A stretch of 24,161 bases of DNA. It comes from Solirubrobacterales bacterium (GTDB lineage: Bacteria; Actinomycetota; Thermoleophilia; Solirubrobacterales; Solirubrobacteraceae). Below are positions 6,501-13,307 of the stretch, piece by piece (the stretch's first letter is position 1; each line of letters begins with the position of its first letter). Both the position numbers and the translations under genes were made by a program. Under the pieces are notes generated by a model, which saw nothing but the letters and a program-made list of their open reading frames with translations, was not told the DNA's origin and did no database searches. The stretch is from the NCBI GenBank assembly GCA_003151895.1, contig PLYX01000067.1:1-24161 (forward strand), in the 5' to 3' direction.

Positions 6501-7516
6501 AGGAATGCAGCAACTCGGAACAAGCCAATAGCAGCGGGTGCAACCTGTACGTTCTCCACGAGGGCGAACCGCCGACTTTCATCGCTACCTTGTCCGCATG
6601 GCTTGACGGTGCGAATATCCCACCATTTAGCGAAGGTACCAATAATGGCAATTTTGGTGACTGGCAGGCTGGTATGGGAAAGCGCACGGCGGAGGTGGCA
6701 GCCGACGGGCGCAGTATTGCGTTCATGTCGACTCGTAGTCTCACGGGTTATCCCAATAGAGCTCTCGGAGGTCCACCGTTGTCTGAGGTGTACGTCTATG
6801 AAGTGGGGGAAGCGGGCGATCCGCACCTCTTCTGCGTATCGTGCAGTCGTAGCGGAGAACCGCCGACCGGCACGTTTGGAGGGACAACGGCGTTTTTCCC
6901 GGTCAGCTTCAACGCAACGTACCAGCCGCGCGTGATTTCGGCCGATGGGAGCCGTGTCTTCTTCGACAGTCTCGTACCGTTGGTTGCGCAGGATACAAAC
7001 GGTCAGCGCGACGTGTACGAGTGGGAGCGGCAGGGTTCGGGCAGCTGCGGGGAAAGCAGTGGTTGCGTCTACTTGCTGTCGGGTGGCACGAGTACCGCCG
7101 CATCGGCTCTTGTTGACGCGAGTGAAAGCGGCGGTGACGTATTCATCATCACCCGTGCGCAACTGGTGGGAGCAGACCAGAATGGCGTGGACGATCTGTA
7201 TGACGCGCGGGTTGACGGTGCGCAGCCGCTCGCTCCGCCCGCGTGCTCGGGCACTGGCTGTCAGGGTGTACCGGGGGCTCCGCCGATCTTTGCGACGCCA
7301 TCTAGCGTGACCTTCAGCGGCGTCGGGAACTTCCCGCCGTCCACGGGGATCACGGTCAAGCGGAAGGCGCGTCCGTTGACGCGGGCGCAGAAGCTGGGTA
7401 AGGCCTTGAAAGTGTGCAAGTCCAGACAGAGCAAGCGCAAGCGGGCAGCGTGTGAAGCGCAAGTCAGGAAACGCTACAGAGTGAAGGCTGGGAAGTCCGT
7501 CAAGGGGAGGAAATAA
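3518..7516 (+). CDS. Large secreted protein: Fn3-like repeats plus WD40/TolB-like propeller
   Basis: This 1332-aa exported protein is likely cell-wall or surface associated. The GTG at 3518 is chosen because AAGGAG lies five bases upstream; an in-frame ATG at 3440 sits inside the leader hairpins. It has an unusually long 40-residue N-region, a hydrophobic core (LALLTVFALSALTLTAAPAL) and a cleavage site near residue 61. Residues ~66-610 hold about five Fn3-like modules, each with a TEATLxGxVNP strand, a (Y/F)xFxYG strand and a GLxPGxxYxxR/C turn. At ~610 LPDGRVFEMVSP opens a region of propeller-type repeats (ISKDGSRVFW, ASSDGSTVFF, GASEDGAYVYF, ISADGSRVFF). From ~1280 a basic tail begins with LTRAQKLGKALKVC. 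Fn3-region Glu and Lys codons are mostly GAA and AAA, odd for this genome. The stop is one base before the next gene. Role: probable adhesin or envelope protein, inferred. Confidence 0.85.
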   Translation: MSPKEHNASPAAAPKPGFLASLCAALRVAGSSAPSSGRIRLALLTVFALSALTLTAAPALAAAPEPPEALKPEPIKPTEATLQGIVNPKISAAAEPGTYQFEYKATKTATKAECESAGASKRPASPGMYFGLAPEPESEPVTGLTEGTEYIVCLAATTAGGTTVGPPFPFKTGLKLEIPVNAKVKVGSITGTTAEVEGELNPGKERKVDQGSFEIIYKVSSLSAAPTGECEESRAPEPAATASGALKEAVGPLKLEHLQPNAKYTFCLRVHNEDGEEATGAPVSFTTKAAPPAIVSESTSNVKATEATLEGVVNPNNQVTECHFQYGLASGAVSEHEVPCSPELVKGFGEQSVTPMKLNEKGESVPAPITGLEPGHPYRYRIVATNGKGEVAMGVEKEFKRVATPPEAPKTEAANGITNTTVVLHGLVNPTLPSIVSWYFEYNEGASCGGGDTTPATAFEEVQAREEAVPVTALEPGKQYTYCLVAENEAKERTPGNGVSFTTTAVAPVVGEVAFSNVGSGSAKLTAQIDPEGSDTTYRFEYGTSVAYGQNLPSPDGHVGASSSPSSVQVSPQGLTPGTVYHFRTVALSANGETTSADASFSTLPEGILGLPDGRVFEMVSPVNNYDANIYVPSAGNADGGGHADQNGIFTMIPFQAASDGNAVAYVADPTVGGDGIAGQGGGNQYLATRSPGGGWTQFNITPPQKTKFYSPLVEAFSGDLSTWVTDSEQPLSEGAPRAAYHDLYTQTMAGGTYHPLFTGNPPTRGPEEFGTAGVPTSQITGERDVLYAGGSSDLSHLLFEANDVLSEDAPAVGAEENNLYDSVDGQPHLVNVLPNGTAAPNATFGARALAEPNHDFPDFSHVISKDGSRVFWTDLNTGQLFVREDDGGPGARTVQIDASKGPGSSGGGRFWTASSDGSTVFFTDENQLTNDSTAAPGAPDLYRYEVASGGLTDITVDPHGGEHTNVQGVLGASEDGAYVYFVAGGVLAQGATPQECSNSEQANSSGCNLYVLHEGEPPTFIATLSAWLDGANIPPFSEGTNNGNFGDWQAGMGKRTAEVAADGRSIAFMSTRSLTGYPNRALGGPPLSEVYVYEVGEAGDPHLFCVSCSRSGEPPTGTFGGTTAFFPVSFNATYQPRVISADGSRVFFDSLVPLVAQDTNGQRDVYEWERQGSGSCGESSGCVYLLSGGTSTAASALVDASESGGDVFIITRAQLVGADQNGVDDLYDARVDGAQPLAPPACSGTGCQGVPGAPPIFATPSSVTFSGVGNFPPSTGITVKRKARPLTRAQKLGKALKVCKSRQSKRKRAACEAQVRKRYRVKAGKSVKGRK

Positions 7517-7517
7517 C

Positions 7518-10500
7518 ATGCTCAAGCGATACGGTCTGCCTGTCCTGGCTGTGGGCGCGGCGCTCATATTGAGCGCTCCGGCGTCGGCGATGGAAACCAA
7601 ACCGGGGTGGGAGCTCACCTCGACCGTGTATCCCACGAACCTGACGCCTGGTGGCACGGGCGTGATCGTTGATCGTGTGTACAACGTTGGGGGGGCGTCA
7701 AGCAGTGGCACGGTGACGGTGACCGACACGCTGCCGCCGGGCGTGAAGGCCACCAGTGCGGGTGAGTCGGAATCGGAAGGGGAATTTGTTGGTGGCGTGT
7801 GGGATTGCGCCGGTACACATGTCGTAACGTGTACGAATGACCCGATCGGCCTGCCGAGCATTGACGTGAGTCAGGGGCAGCAAGGACTGGAATACATCCA
7901 TATCGCGGTTGAAGTAGAACCGGGCGTGTCTGGTGTTGCCACTAACGAGGTGACCGTTGCCGGTGGTGGCGCTCCTAACCCGGCGAGCGCGACAGGCCGG
8001 TTCATGCTCAGCTCGACACCGAGTAGTTTTGGCTTTGCCGATTTCAACGCGTGGTATAGCAATGCGGATGGTACGGTCGATACGCAAGCCGGCTCCCACC
8101 CGTATGAGGTGACGGTCGAGTACCATCTTAACACGCGAGGCGACGGCGTTTCGCCTGTCGTAATCGCAGGTGGCGAATCGCGCGACATAACGACGTTATT
8201 GCCGCCTGGTCTTGTGGGTAACCCCACCGCTGTGCCACAGTGCACGCGTGAACAACTCGATGCTGAAATATGTCCCGCCTCGGCTCAGATCGGGGTCGAC
8301 AACTTCGGGTCTGCCTTCACCCGGGCCCCTGGCGTCTTTCTCAGCCTACCGGTGTATAACATGGTGCCGCCGCCGGGTGTACCGGCGCAGTTTGCTTTCG
8401 ACATCGTAGGCATTCATCAGTTCCTGGATGCGACCGTGCGAAGTGGTGGTAACTATGGAATCACCGAGCACGCCAACAACGTGCCGCAACGACAAATCGT
8501 CTGGGACTCGATCACGATCTGGGGTGTGCCCGCCGAAGGAAGCCACGATGTTGACCGCTGCGGTGGGGGAGAAGGATGCGGCCTGAAAGGCTCTGCGAAG
8601 TTGACGCCGTTCTTGACGTTGCCGACGTCGTGTGAAGGTCCTCAACGGTTTACGATGATGGTGGATACGTGGGAAAGTCCTGTGCTGTCGGCGAGTGAGA
8701 GCCTCGTCTCGCATGATGCAACAGGGAGCCCGGCCGGGTTTACTGGTTGTGACCATTTGGGGTTCGGCCCGTCAATCAGCGTGGCGCCGGACACGTCGTT
8801 CGCGGATACGCCCGCGGGGCTGACGGTCGAGGTAAAGGTCCCCCAGGATGGATTGTCAAACACGGAAGGATTGTCCACGTCGAATATCAAGGGAACGACC
8901 GTGACGTTGCCGAAGGGTGTCGTCATCAATCCGGGTCAGGCGGCGGGGCTAGCTGCCTGTCCACTGTCGCAGGATGGTGTGGGCACTGAAGATCCGCCGT
9001 CGTGTCCGCTGGCGTCGAAGGTCGGGACCGTCGAAATCCAGACGCCGCTGTTGACGGACAAGCTCGAAGGCAACGTGTATGTGTTGCAATCGGACCCGCC
9101 GAACCTAAAGCTGCTGGTCGCGGCTTCCGGGGATGGCGTGAACCTGAAGCTCGTTGGGGACGTGCATCTCGACGGAGCGACGGGCCAGCTCACGACGACG
9201 TTCGAGGAAACGCCGGAGTTGCCGTTCACGGACTTCAAGCTCGCGTTCAGCGGCGGCGCGCAGGCGGCATTGGCGACACCGACGGCGTGCGGCGTGTACT
9301 CCACCACCTCAGATTTCGTGCCGTGGAGCACCCCGCTCGTGCAGGACGTGTTCCCATCCAGCAGTTTCGCGGTGACGAGCGGTCCCGGCGGGAGCGCGTG
9401 CTCAGCGCCAATGCCATTTACCCCGACCATGATCGCCGGATCCACGACCGATCAGGCTGGCGGGTACACGAACTTCTCATTGTTGTTGCAGCGAGCGGAC
9501 GGTCAGCAGCGCATCGACAGCCTGCAGTTCAAAACTCCCGAGGGCCTGCTGGGGATGATCAGCAAGGTCCCGCTATGTCAGGAACCACAAGCAGCTGCGG
9601 GCACGTGCTCGTCGGCGTCGCAGATTGGGCATACGGTCGTGCAGGCTGGTCCTGGCCCCTATCCGCTCGTGGTGCCCCAGCCTGGGCAGCCGCCCGCGCC
9701 GATCTATCTGACCGGGCCTTATGAGGGCGCTCCCTACGGCCTGTCGATCGTCGTGCCACTGGTCGTCGGTCCGTTCACACTGCAAACACAGGTCGTGCGA
9801 GGCCGTATTGAAGTGGACCCGCACACCGCCAGGCTGACCGTCACGACAGACCCCCTACCGACGATCATCGACGGGATCCCAGCCGATCTCCGCACGATCA
9901 ACGCTGTGATCGACAAGCCCGGGTTCATGTTCAACCCGACGAACTGCAGTCCGCAAGCGTTCTCGGGCACCGCGACCTCGACTGAAGGCGCCCAGGCAGC
10001 GATATCCAGCCCCTTCCAGATGGGCTCCTGTCGCAGCCTCACGTTCAAACCGAACTTCAAGGTCTCAACGTCCGGGAAGACCTCGAGGGCGAACGGCGCG
10101 AGCCTCGGCGTGAAGCTGACCTATCCCACAGGAGCGTTGGGCGCCAACCAGGCAAGTTCGCAGTCGAACATCAAGAGTGTGAAGGTCGATCTGCCAAAGC
10201 AGCTCCCCTCAAGGCTCACGACACTCCAGAAGGCGTGCGCGGCCGCGACGTTCAATGCGAACCCGGCATCGTGTCCCGCGGCCTCGAAGGTGGGGACGGC
10301 GAAGGCGACAACGCCGATCCTGTCCGTCCCGTTGACAGGCCCCGCCTACTTCGTAAGCCACGGCGGGGAAGAATTCCCGAGCCTGATCGTCGTCTTGCAG
10401 GGTTCCGGCGTGACCGTGGACCTGGTCGGCACAACGTTCATCAGCAAAGGGATCACGTCAAGCACGTTCAGGACGGTGCCCGACGTCCCCGTCGGCACGT

Positions 10501-10685
10501 TCGAACTGACCCTCCCGCAGGGCAAGTTCTCGGCGCTGGCCGCGAACGGCAACCTGTGCAAGAGCAAGCTGAAGATGCCGACCGCGTTCGTCGCGCAGAA
10601 CGGCGCGGTGATCCACCAGTCCACGCCGATAAGCGTTACGGGCTGTCCGAAGAAGAAGGCCAAGGCGAAAGCCAAGAAGAAATGA
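7518..10685 (+). CDS. Large secreted repeat protein with DUF11-like start and Lys/Ala tail
   Basis: This 1055-aa exported protein is the second gene of the surface operon. Its ATG is one base after the upstream TAA, with GGGGAGG (7504-7510) as ribosome binding site. The signal peptide (MLKRYGLPVLAVGAALILSA) is cleaved near ASA at residue 24. An Ig-like DUF11-type domain follows (TVTVTDTLPPGVKA). The rest is built from a recurring unit, LPxGL/V, ~10-17 residues, Cys, ~9-12 residues, Cys, then P-(A/L)-S-(Q/K)-(I/V)-G. It is seen near residues 228, 464, 674 and 892, each followed by a beta-rich stretch; the paired cysteines probably form disulphides. The C-terminus ends in a histone-like KKKAKAKAKKK. 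I recognise the type from Solirubrobacterales but know no assigned function. Fragments of its 3' end occur in repeats A and B. Confidence 0.85.
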   Translation: MLKRYGLPVLAVGAALILSAPASAMETKPGWELTSTVYPTNLTPGGTGVIVDRVYNVGGASSSGTVTVTDTLPPGVKATSAGESESEGEFVGGVWDCAGTHVVTCTNDPIGLPSIDVSQGQQGLEYIHIAVEVEPGVSGVATNEVTVAGGGAPNPASATGRFMLSSTPSSFGFADFNAWYSNADGTVDTQAGSHPYEVTVEYHLNTRGDGVSPVVIAGGESRDITTLLPPGLVGNPTAVPQCTREQLDAEICPASAQIGVDNFGSAFTRAPGVFLSLPVYNMVPPPGVPAQFAFDIVGIHQFLDATVRSGGNYGITEHANNVPQRQIVWDSITIWGVPAEGSHDVDRCGGGEGCGLKGSAKLTPFLTLPTSCEGPQRFTMMVDTWESPVLSASESLVSHDATGSPAGFTGCDHLGFGPSISVAPDTSFADTPAGLTVEVKVPQDGLSNTEGLSTSNIKGTTVTLPKGVVINPGQAAGLAACPLSQDGVGTEDPPSCPLASKVGTVEIQTPLLTDKLEGNVYVLQSDPPNLKLLVAASGDGVNLKLVGDVHLDGATGQLTTTFEETPELPFTDFKLAFSGGAQAALATPTACGVYSTTSDFVPWSTPLVQDVFPSSSFAVTSGPGGSACSAPMPFTPTMIAGSTTDQAGGYTNFSLLLQRADGQQRIDSLQFKTPEGLLGMISKVPLCQEPQAAAGTCSSASQIGHTVVQAGPGPYPLVVPQPGQPPAPIYLTGPYEGAPYGLSIVVPLVVGPFTLQTQVVRGRIEVDPHTARLTVTTDPLPTIIDGIPADLRTINAVIDKPGFMFNPTNCSPQAFSGTATSTEGAQAAISSPFQMGSCRSLTFKPNFKVSTSGKTSRANGASLGVKLTYPTGALGANQASSQSNIKSVKVDLPKQLPSRLTTLQKACAAATFNANPASCPAASKVGTAKATTPILSVPLTGPAYFVSHGGEEFPSLIVVLQGSGVTVDLVGTTFISKGITSSTFRTVPDVPVGTFELTLPQGKFSALAANGNLCKSKLKMPTAFVAQNGAVIHQSTPISVTGCPKKKAKAKAKKK

Positions 10686-10700
10686 GCAGCCAAGCCGGCC

Positions 10701-10716
10701 CGCGACTTCGGTCGCG
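10701..10716 (+). terminator. cUUCGg hairpin after the surface operon
   Basis: CGCGAC-TTCG-GTCGCG is a perfect six-base stem closed by the very stable cUUCGg tetraloop, 16 bp after the stop of the 1055-aa gene. No U-tract follows, so termination would be inefficient or the element may protect the 3' end. Confidence 0.5.
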
Positions 10717-10748
10717 TCCTGCTCGCCTGCCTGCGCCCCTTAGGGTGT

Positions 10749-10830
10749 CCCCCGTCATGGGGGGCCCCCGAACGGGGGGTCGCAACCGCCTTTCGGGGGT
10801 GGGAGCGGAATACCCTGACGGGCACAAGCA
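10749..10830 (+). repeat. Cluster of micro-hairpins running into the TetR gene start
   Basis: CCCCC-GTCAT-GGGGG (10749-10763) and CCCCC-GAAC-GGGGG (10765-10778) are followed by ACCCTGACGGGCACAAGCA (10812-10830). The last is one base different from the dispersed unit CCCTGAAGGGCACAAGCA found at 11862-11897 and 12905-12922. The cluster covers the region where the TetR gene should begin. Confidence 0.6.
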
Positions 10831-11791
10831 TGTCGCGGAGATCCAGCGCGCACGGATACTCGCTGCGATGGTGGAGGTCGCTTCCGAGCGTGGGGCCGGC
10901 AACGTGACCGTGGCGCGGGTCGTCGCCCGTTCGGGGGTGTCGCGCCGTACGTTCTACGAGCTTTTCACCGGCGGCGAGGAGTGTCTGCTCGCGGTGATGG
11001 AGGATTCGCTTGTCCGTGCCCGTTCCTGCGTGCTGGAGGTCTACGATCCCCGGGAGGCGTGGAGGGTGCGGGTCAGGGCCGCGTTGCACGTGCTGCTTGG
11101 GTTCGTGGAGGATGAGCCCGCCAGGGGCCGGCTGCTCATCGTGGAGTCGCTTCGCGCGGGTCCCGAGGCGCTTGAGCGCCGTTCGCGCGTGCTCGCCGAG
11201 CTGATCGTCGCGGTGGATGCGGGCAGGCGTGAGAACGCGAGCGGCTCCGGTCTCACGCCGTTGACCGCCGAGGGTGTCGTCGGTTCTGTTCTGTCGATCA
11301 TCCACGCACGACTGCTCGTGCCCGCTGGGGTGCTTGTGCCCGCCAGGGTAGTGGGGGGTGGGCGTCTTGCGTTGGTGGAGCTCACGAACCCGCTGATGAG
11401 CATGATCGCGCTTCCCTATCTCGGAGCGGCGGCGGCGCGCAGGGAGCTTGACCGCCCGCTCCCTGAGCATCGGCGGCGAGCGCCGCACGCTTCCAACGGA
11501 GCGGGCCACCTGAACGATCTCCCGATGCGCATCACCTACCGTACCCTGCGGGTATTGAGCGCGATCGCTTCGCAACCGGGAGCGTCCAACCGGCAGGCCG
11601 GGGAGTCCGCCGGCATCACCGACCAGGGGCAGATATCCAAGCTCTTGCATAGGCTTGAGAAGCTCGGGCTGCTCCTCAACGCCGGCGCCGACCAGGCGAA
11701 GGGGATGCCCAACGCGTGGATGCTCACCGAGAAGGGCGCCGAGATCGAGCGGGCCATCGGACGGCAGACGAGCGGCTCACGGAGTCGCTGA
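10799..11791 (+). CDS. TetR/AcrR-type regulator with C-terminal winged helix
   Basis: This regulator of ~330 aa has an N-terminal TetR DNA-binding domain (QRARILAAMVEVASERG, then VTVARVVARSGVSRRTFYEL), a helical ligand/dimer domain, and a second DNA-binding unit near residues 245-330. The second unit is MarR-like (TYRTLRVLSAIASQPGASN, GITDQGQISKLLHRLEKLGL, then WMLTEKGAEIE). This TetR plus wHTH combination is familiar from Thermoleophilia. The start is uncertain: the GTG at 10799 is the best in-frame codon upstream of the first helix but has no clear ribosome binding site. The first ~10 codons coincide with a dispersed micro-repeat, so the original N-terminus may have been replaced. It follows the surface operon in the same direction and could regulate it, but no direct evidence is visible. 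Confidence 0.78.
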   Translation: MGAEYPDGHKHVAEIQRARILAAMVEVASERGAGNVTVARVVARSGVSRRTFYELFTGGEECLLAVMEDSLVRARSCVLEVYDPREAWRVRVRAALHVLLGFVEDEPARGRLLIVESLRAGPEALERRSRVLAELIVAVDAGRRENASGSGLTPLTAEGVVGSVLSIIHARLLVPAGVLVPARVVGGGRLALVELTNPLMSMIALPYLGAAAARRELDRPLPEHRRRAPHASNGAGHLNDLPMRITYRTLRVLSAIASQPGASNRQAGESAGITDQGQISKLLHRLEKLGLLLNAGADQAKGMPNAWMLTEKGAEIERAIGRQTSGSRSR

Positions 11792-11840
11792 GGCGCGACG
11801 CCGCCCGTCAAGGCTTTGTCCGCCGGCCGCTTGGGCGCAC

Positions 11841-11877
11841 CCCCCCATAGCGGGGGGCAGGCTGAAGGGCACAAGCA
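11841..11877 (+). repeat. Micro-hairpins after the TetR gene
   Basis: CCCCCC-ATAGC-GGGGGG (11841-11857) is followed by GCTGAAGGGCACAAGCA (11861-11877). Both belong to the micro-repeat families seen upstream of the TetR gene, so the gene is framed by them. Confidence 0.6.
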
Positions 11878-11970
11878 CCCTGAAGGGCACAAGCAATCCG
11901 GCGTCCCGTCCCGGACCTCGCCGTGAGCGCCGCCATATCCCCTCTCCTTGGCGGCGCTCACGAGGGGGGC
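11876..11970 (+). repeat. Dispersed hairpin element, copy 1 (left of MNT/HEPN)
   Basis: This 95-bp element begins CACCCTGAAGGGCACAAGCA and ends CTCACGAGGGGGGC. It contains a perfect 13-bp inverted repeat, GTGAGCGCCGCCA (11923-11935) and TGGCGGCGCTCAC (11949-11961), around a 13-base loop. On the minus strand the loop reads AAGGAG followed by ATG with good spacing, so it could also be read as an initiation site. It recurs in the same orientation at 12903-13001. Confidence 0.85.
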
Positions 11971-12028
11971 TGGGGGGACTCCCGTCCACCGCGCCCGCCG
12001 CAAGATCCCGTACCAAGCCGGACAGACG

Positions 12029-12478
12029 TCAGGCGGACGAAGACGGCGTCTGAGCTGGGTCAGGCTCCGTTGGGGCCCCCCGTCGGCCTTCGGCCTCCTC
12101 AACGATACCCCGAGCCCACGCAACGGCCGCAGCGGCCCACTTCAGCGCTTGGTCGCGGTCGAGGCTGAGCGGGGTTTCGGATCCGTAGCGCTCGTCGCGA
12201 GCGAATGGTGTCAGACGCTCGACGCCATTCAGGGTGGCGGGCAGCTCGATTCCGGATTCTTTGGCGAATTCTCTGAGCTTCTCGAGGTCGTGTATGAAGG
12301 GAAATTCGGTTTCTTTGGCTGCGAGGACGGCCTTGATCGCCTTCTCGACGGCCTATTGAGCGAGCATGCCGACTCCGACGTCGGTCACCCCCGGCACGGG
12401 CAACACGGACTTCGCCATCAGCTCGTCGTTTCCGGCGGCGGCGAGCAGCCGGCTGGCCAGGTCGGCGGAGGTGGCCAT
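12029..12478 (-). pseudogene. HEPN-domain toxin interrupted by an amber codon
   Basis: The frame starts with ATG at 12478, sharing its A with the TAA of the MNT gene (TAATG), and runs 149 codons to TGA at 12029. It contains one in-frame TAG at 12355-12353 (codon 42). Flanking residues are MLAQ, the stop, then AVEKAIKAVLAAKE, which is the HEPN signature AQQAxEKAxKAxL with the second Gln codon changed from CAG to TAG. Later blocks also fit HEPN: FPFIHDLEKLREF and ALKWAAAAVAWARGIVEE. HEPN proteins of MNT-HEPN pairs are RNases held in check by the nucleotidyltransferase. Apart from the amber the frame is clean, so the lesion looks recent. Without a suppressor tRNA the toxin is only a 41-residue stub. 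Confidence 0.78.
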
Positions 12479-12792
12479 TACGCGGCGATCTCCCGGCCCT
12501 CACGCAGGGCGGAGTTGACCACGGTGCCGTACACATCTCGCCACTCGCGGACGCTCTCCTCGCTTCTGACGATGATGTCCGCCCACACCTTGAGCCCGTC
12601 GAGTGTGTGGCGCAACCGAACGGACTCATCGACCACGTCCTCGACCGTCGGCTCGATCACGAGGAAGTCCAAGTCGCTGTGCTTGCCTGCCTCGCCTCGG
12701 GCATGCGAGCCGAACAGGATCACCCGAGTTTCTGGCGGCGCGGCCTCCAACAGCCGCCGGCCAGCCTCCTGTATCACGGCGTCGTCGAACAT
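12478..12792 (-). CDS. MNT-type nucleotidyltransferase (antitoxin of an MNT/HEPN pair)
   Basis: This 104-aa protein contains GSHARGEAGKHSDLDFLVIE at residues ~28-47, a complete GSx10DxD minimal-nucleotidyltransferase motif with both metal-binding aspartates. A third acidic position lies in the KVWADIIV strand near residue 70. In characterised systems such proteins transfer AMP to a tyrosine of the HEPN partner and so neutralise it. It overlaps the HEPN frame by one base. Initiation is probably leaderless, with TAAAGT seven bases upstream. The length is normal and there are no lesions. The pair sits between two direct copies of the hairpin element, and the antitoxin is intact while its toxin is not. 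Confidence 0.85.
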   Translation of the reverse strand: MFDDAVIQEAGRRLLEAAPPETRVILFGSHARGEAGKHSDLDFLVIEPTVEDVVDESVRLRHTLDGLKVWADIIVRSEESVREWRDVYGTVVNSALREGREIAA

Positions 12793-12799
12793 GCCCCCA

Positions 12800-12805
12800 A
12801 CTTTA
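12800..12805 (-). promoter_or_regulatory. Leaderless -10 (TAAAGT) of the MNT gene
   Basis: TAAAGT on the minus strand is seven bases before the ATG at 12792. Confidence 0.5.
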
Positions 12806-12902
12806 CTGCGATCCAGCAGACGATCTCAACCACCTCGCGCCCGCTGCGGGGCTCCTCCAAGCACCGCTGTTTCTCCGGTCACGCCCGCCGGGCGGCCGGG
12901 CG

Positions 12903-13001
12903 CACCCTGAAGGGCACAAGCAATCCGGCGGCCTCGTCCCGGACCTCGCCGTGAGCGCCGCCGCCATATCCCCTCTCCTTGGCGGCGCTCACGAGGGGGG
13001 C
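12903..13001 (+). repeat. Dispersed hairpin element, copy 2 (right of MNT/HEPN)
   Basis: This is a second direct copy of the element at 11876-11970, identical over CACCCTGAAGGGCACAAGCA and over the GTGAGCGCC...GGCGCTCAC hairpin, apart from one extra GCC in the left arm and a few changes in the linker. Together the two copies bracket the MNT/HEPN pair. Confidence 0.85.
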
Positions 13002-13008
13002 CGGGGTG

Positions 13009-13083
13009 CGGCGGGGGCTGCTTGACGCGCTCGAAGCGCTGCGCCCCCATCTCGACGCGCTCGTCCTGATTGGCGCACAGGCG
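13009..13083 (+). pseudogene. Nucleotidyltransferase-like N-terminal fragment
   Basis: About 25 codons read RRGLLDALEALRPHLDALVL followed by IGAQA. This resembles the N-terminus of small nucleotidyltransferases of abortive-infection or toxin type, where the helix is followed by a (L/I)-(V/I)-G-A-Q-A strand. The similarity stops abruptly after GAQA, before any catalytic acidic residues, and the sequence continues into an unrelated fragment. No start codon belongs to it: the element copy at 12903-13001 ends just before. Confidence 0.4.
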
Positions 13084-13280
13084 AGACGCTGCTCGAAGCA
13101 ATCCGGAAACCCGACTAACACGAGCCCGATCAGCGCACAGGTCGTGAACGCTACTGGCTGCGTTGCCGCGAGCCCTTCCCCTTCGAGTGGCTGAGGGTGG
13201 TTGTAGAGTTTGCGGGAGACGCTGACCGCTTCGTCACTGCCTTCGGGCAGGACAACGACCCGGAAGGCCTACCGAAATGA
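13080..13280 (+). pseudogene. BECR/colicin-like toxin fragment with internal stop
   Basis: One frame reads ETLLEAIRKPD, then TAA (13116-13118), then HEPDQRTGRERYWLRC, REPFPFEWLRVVVEFAGDAD and RFVTAFGQDNDPEGLPK to TGA at 13278-13280. The order LLEAIRxPD, GRERYWLR, WLRVVVEF and VTAF resembles the phage-barnase-EndoU-colicin-RelE (BECR) nuclease group, in which the last strand is WLRVVV...VVTAF. The N-terminus is missing and the stop removes the rest. This is family recognition by eye only. It meets the decayed DUF3800 gene tail to tail. Confidence 0.4.
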
Positions 13281-13307
13281 CCATCACGGCTAGCTGACGA
13301 GGGTCTT

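Noticed and set aside
5984..7861. 625-codon minus-strand open frame spanning both surface genes
   Set aside because: It crosses the junction of two well-supported genes, has no recognisable domains, and is expected from low antisense stop frequency in GC-rich coding DNA.
9002..9724. 240-codon plus-strand frame inside the 1055-aa gene
   Set aside because: It is a shadow in another frame of a well-supported gene; Arg-rich with no domain.
11948..12910. 320-codon plus-strand frame across the MNT/HEPN region
   Set aside because: It is antisense to the MNT and HEPN genes and starts in the palindrome of the hairpin element, which makes both strands read MAALT.
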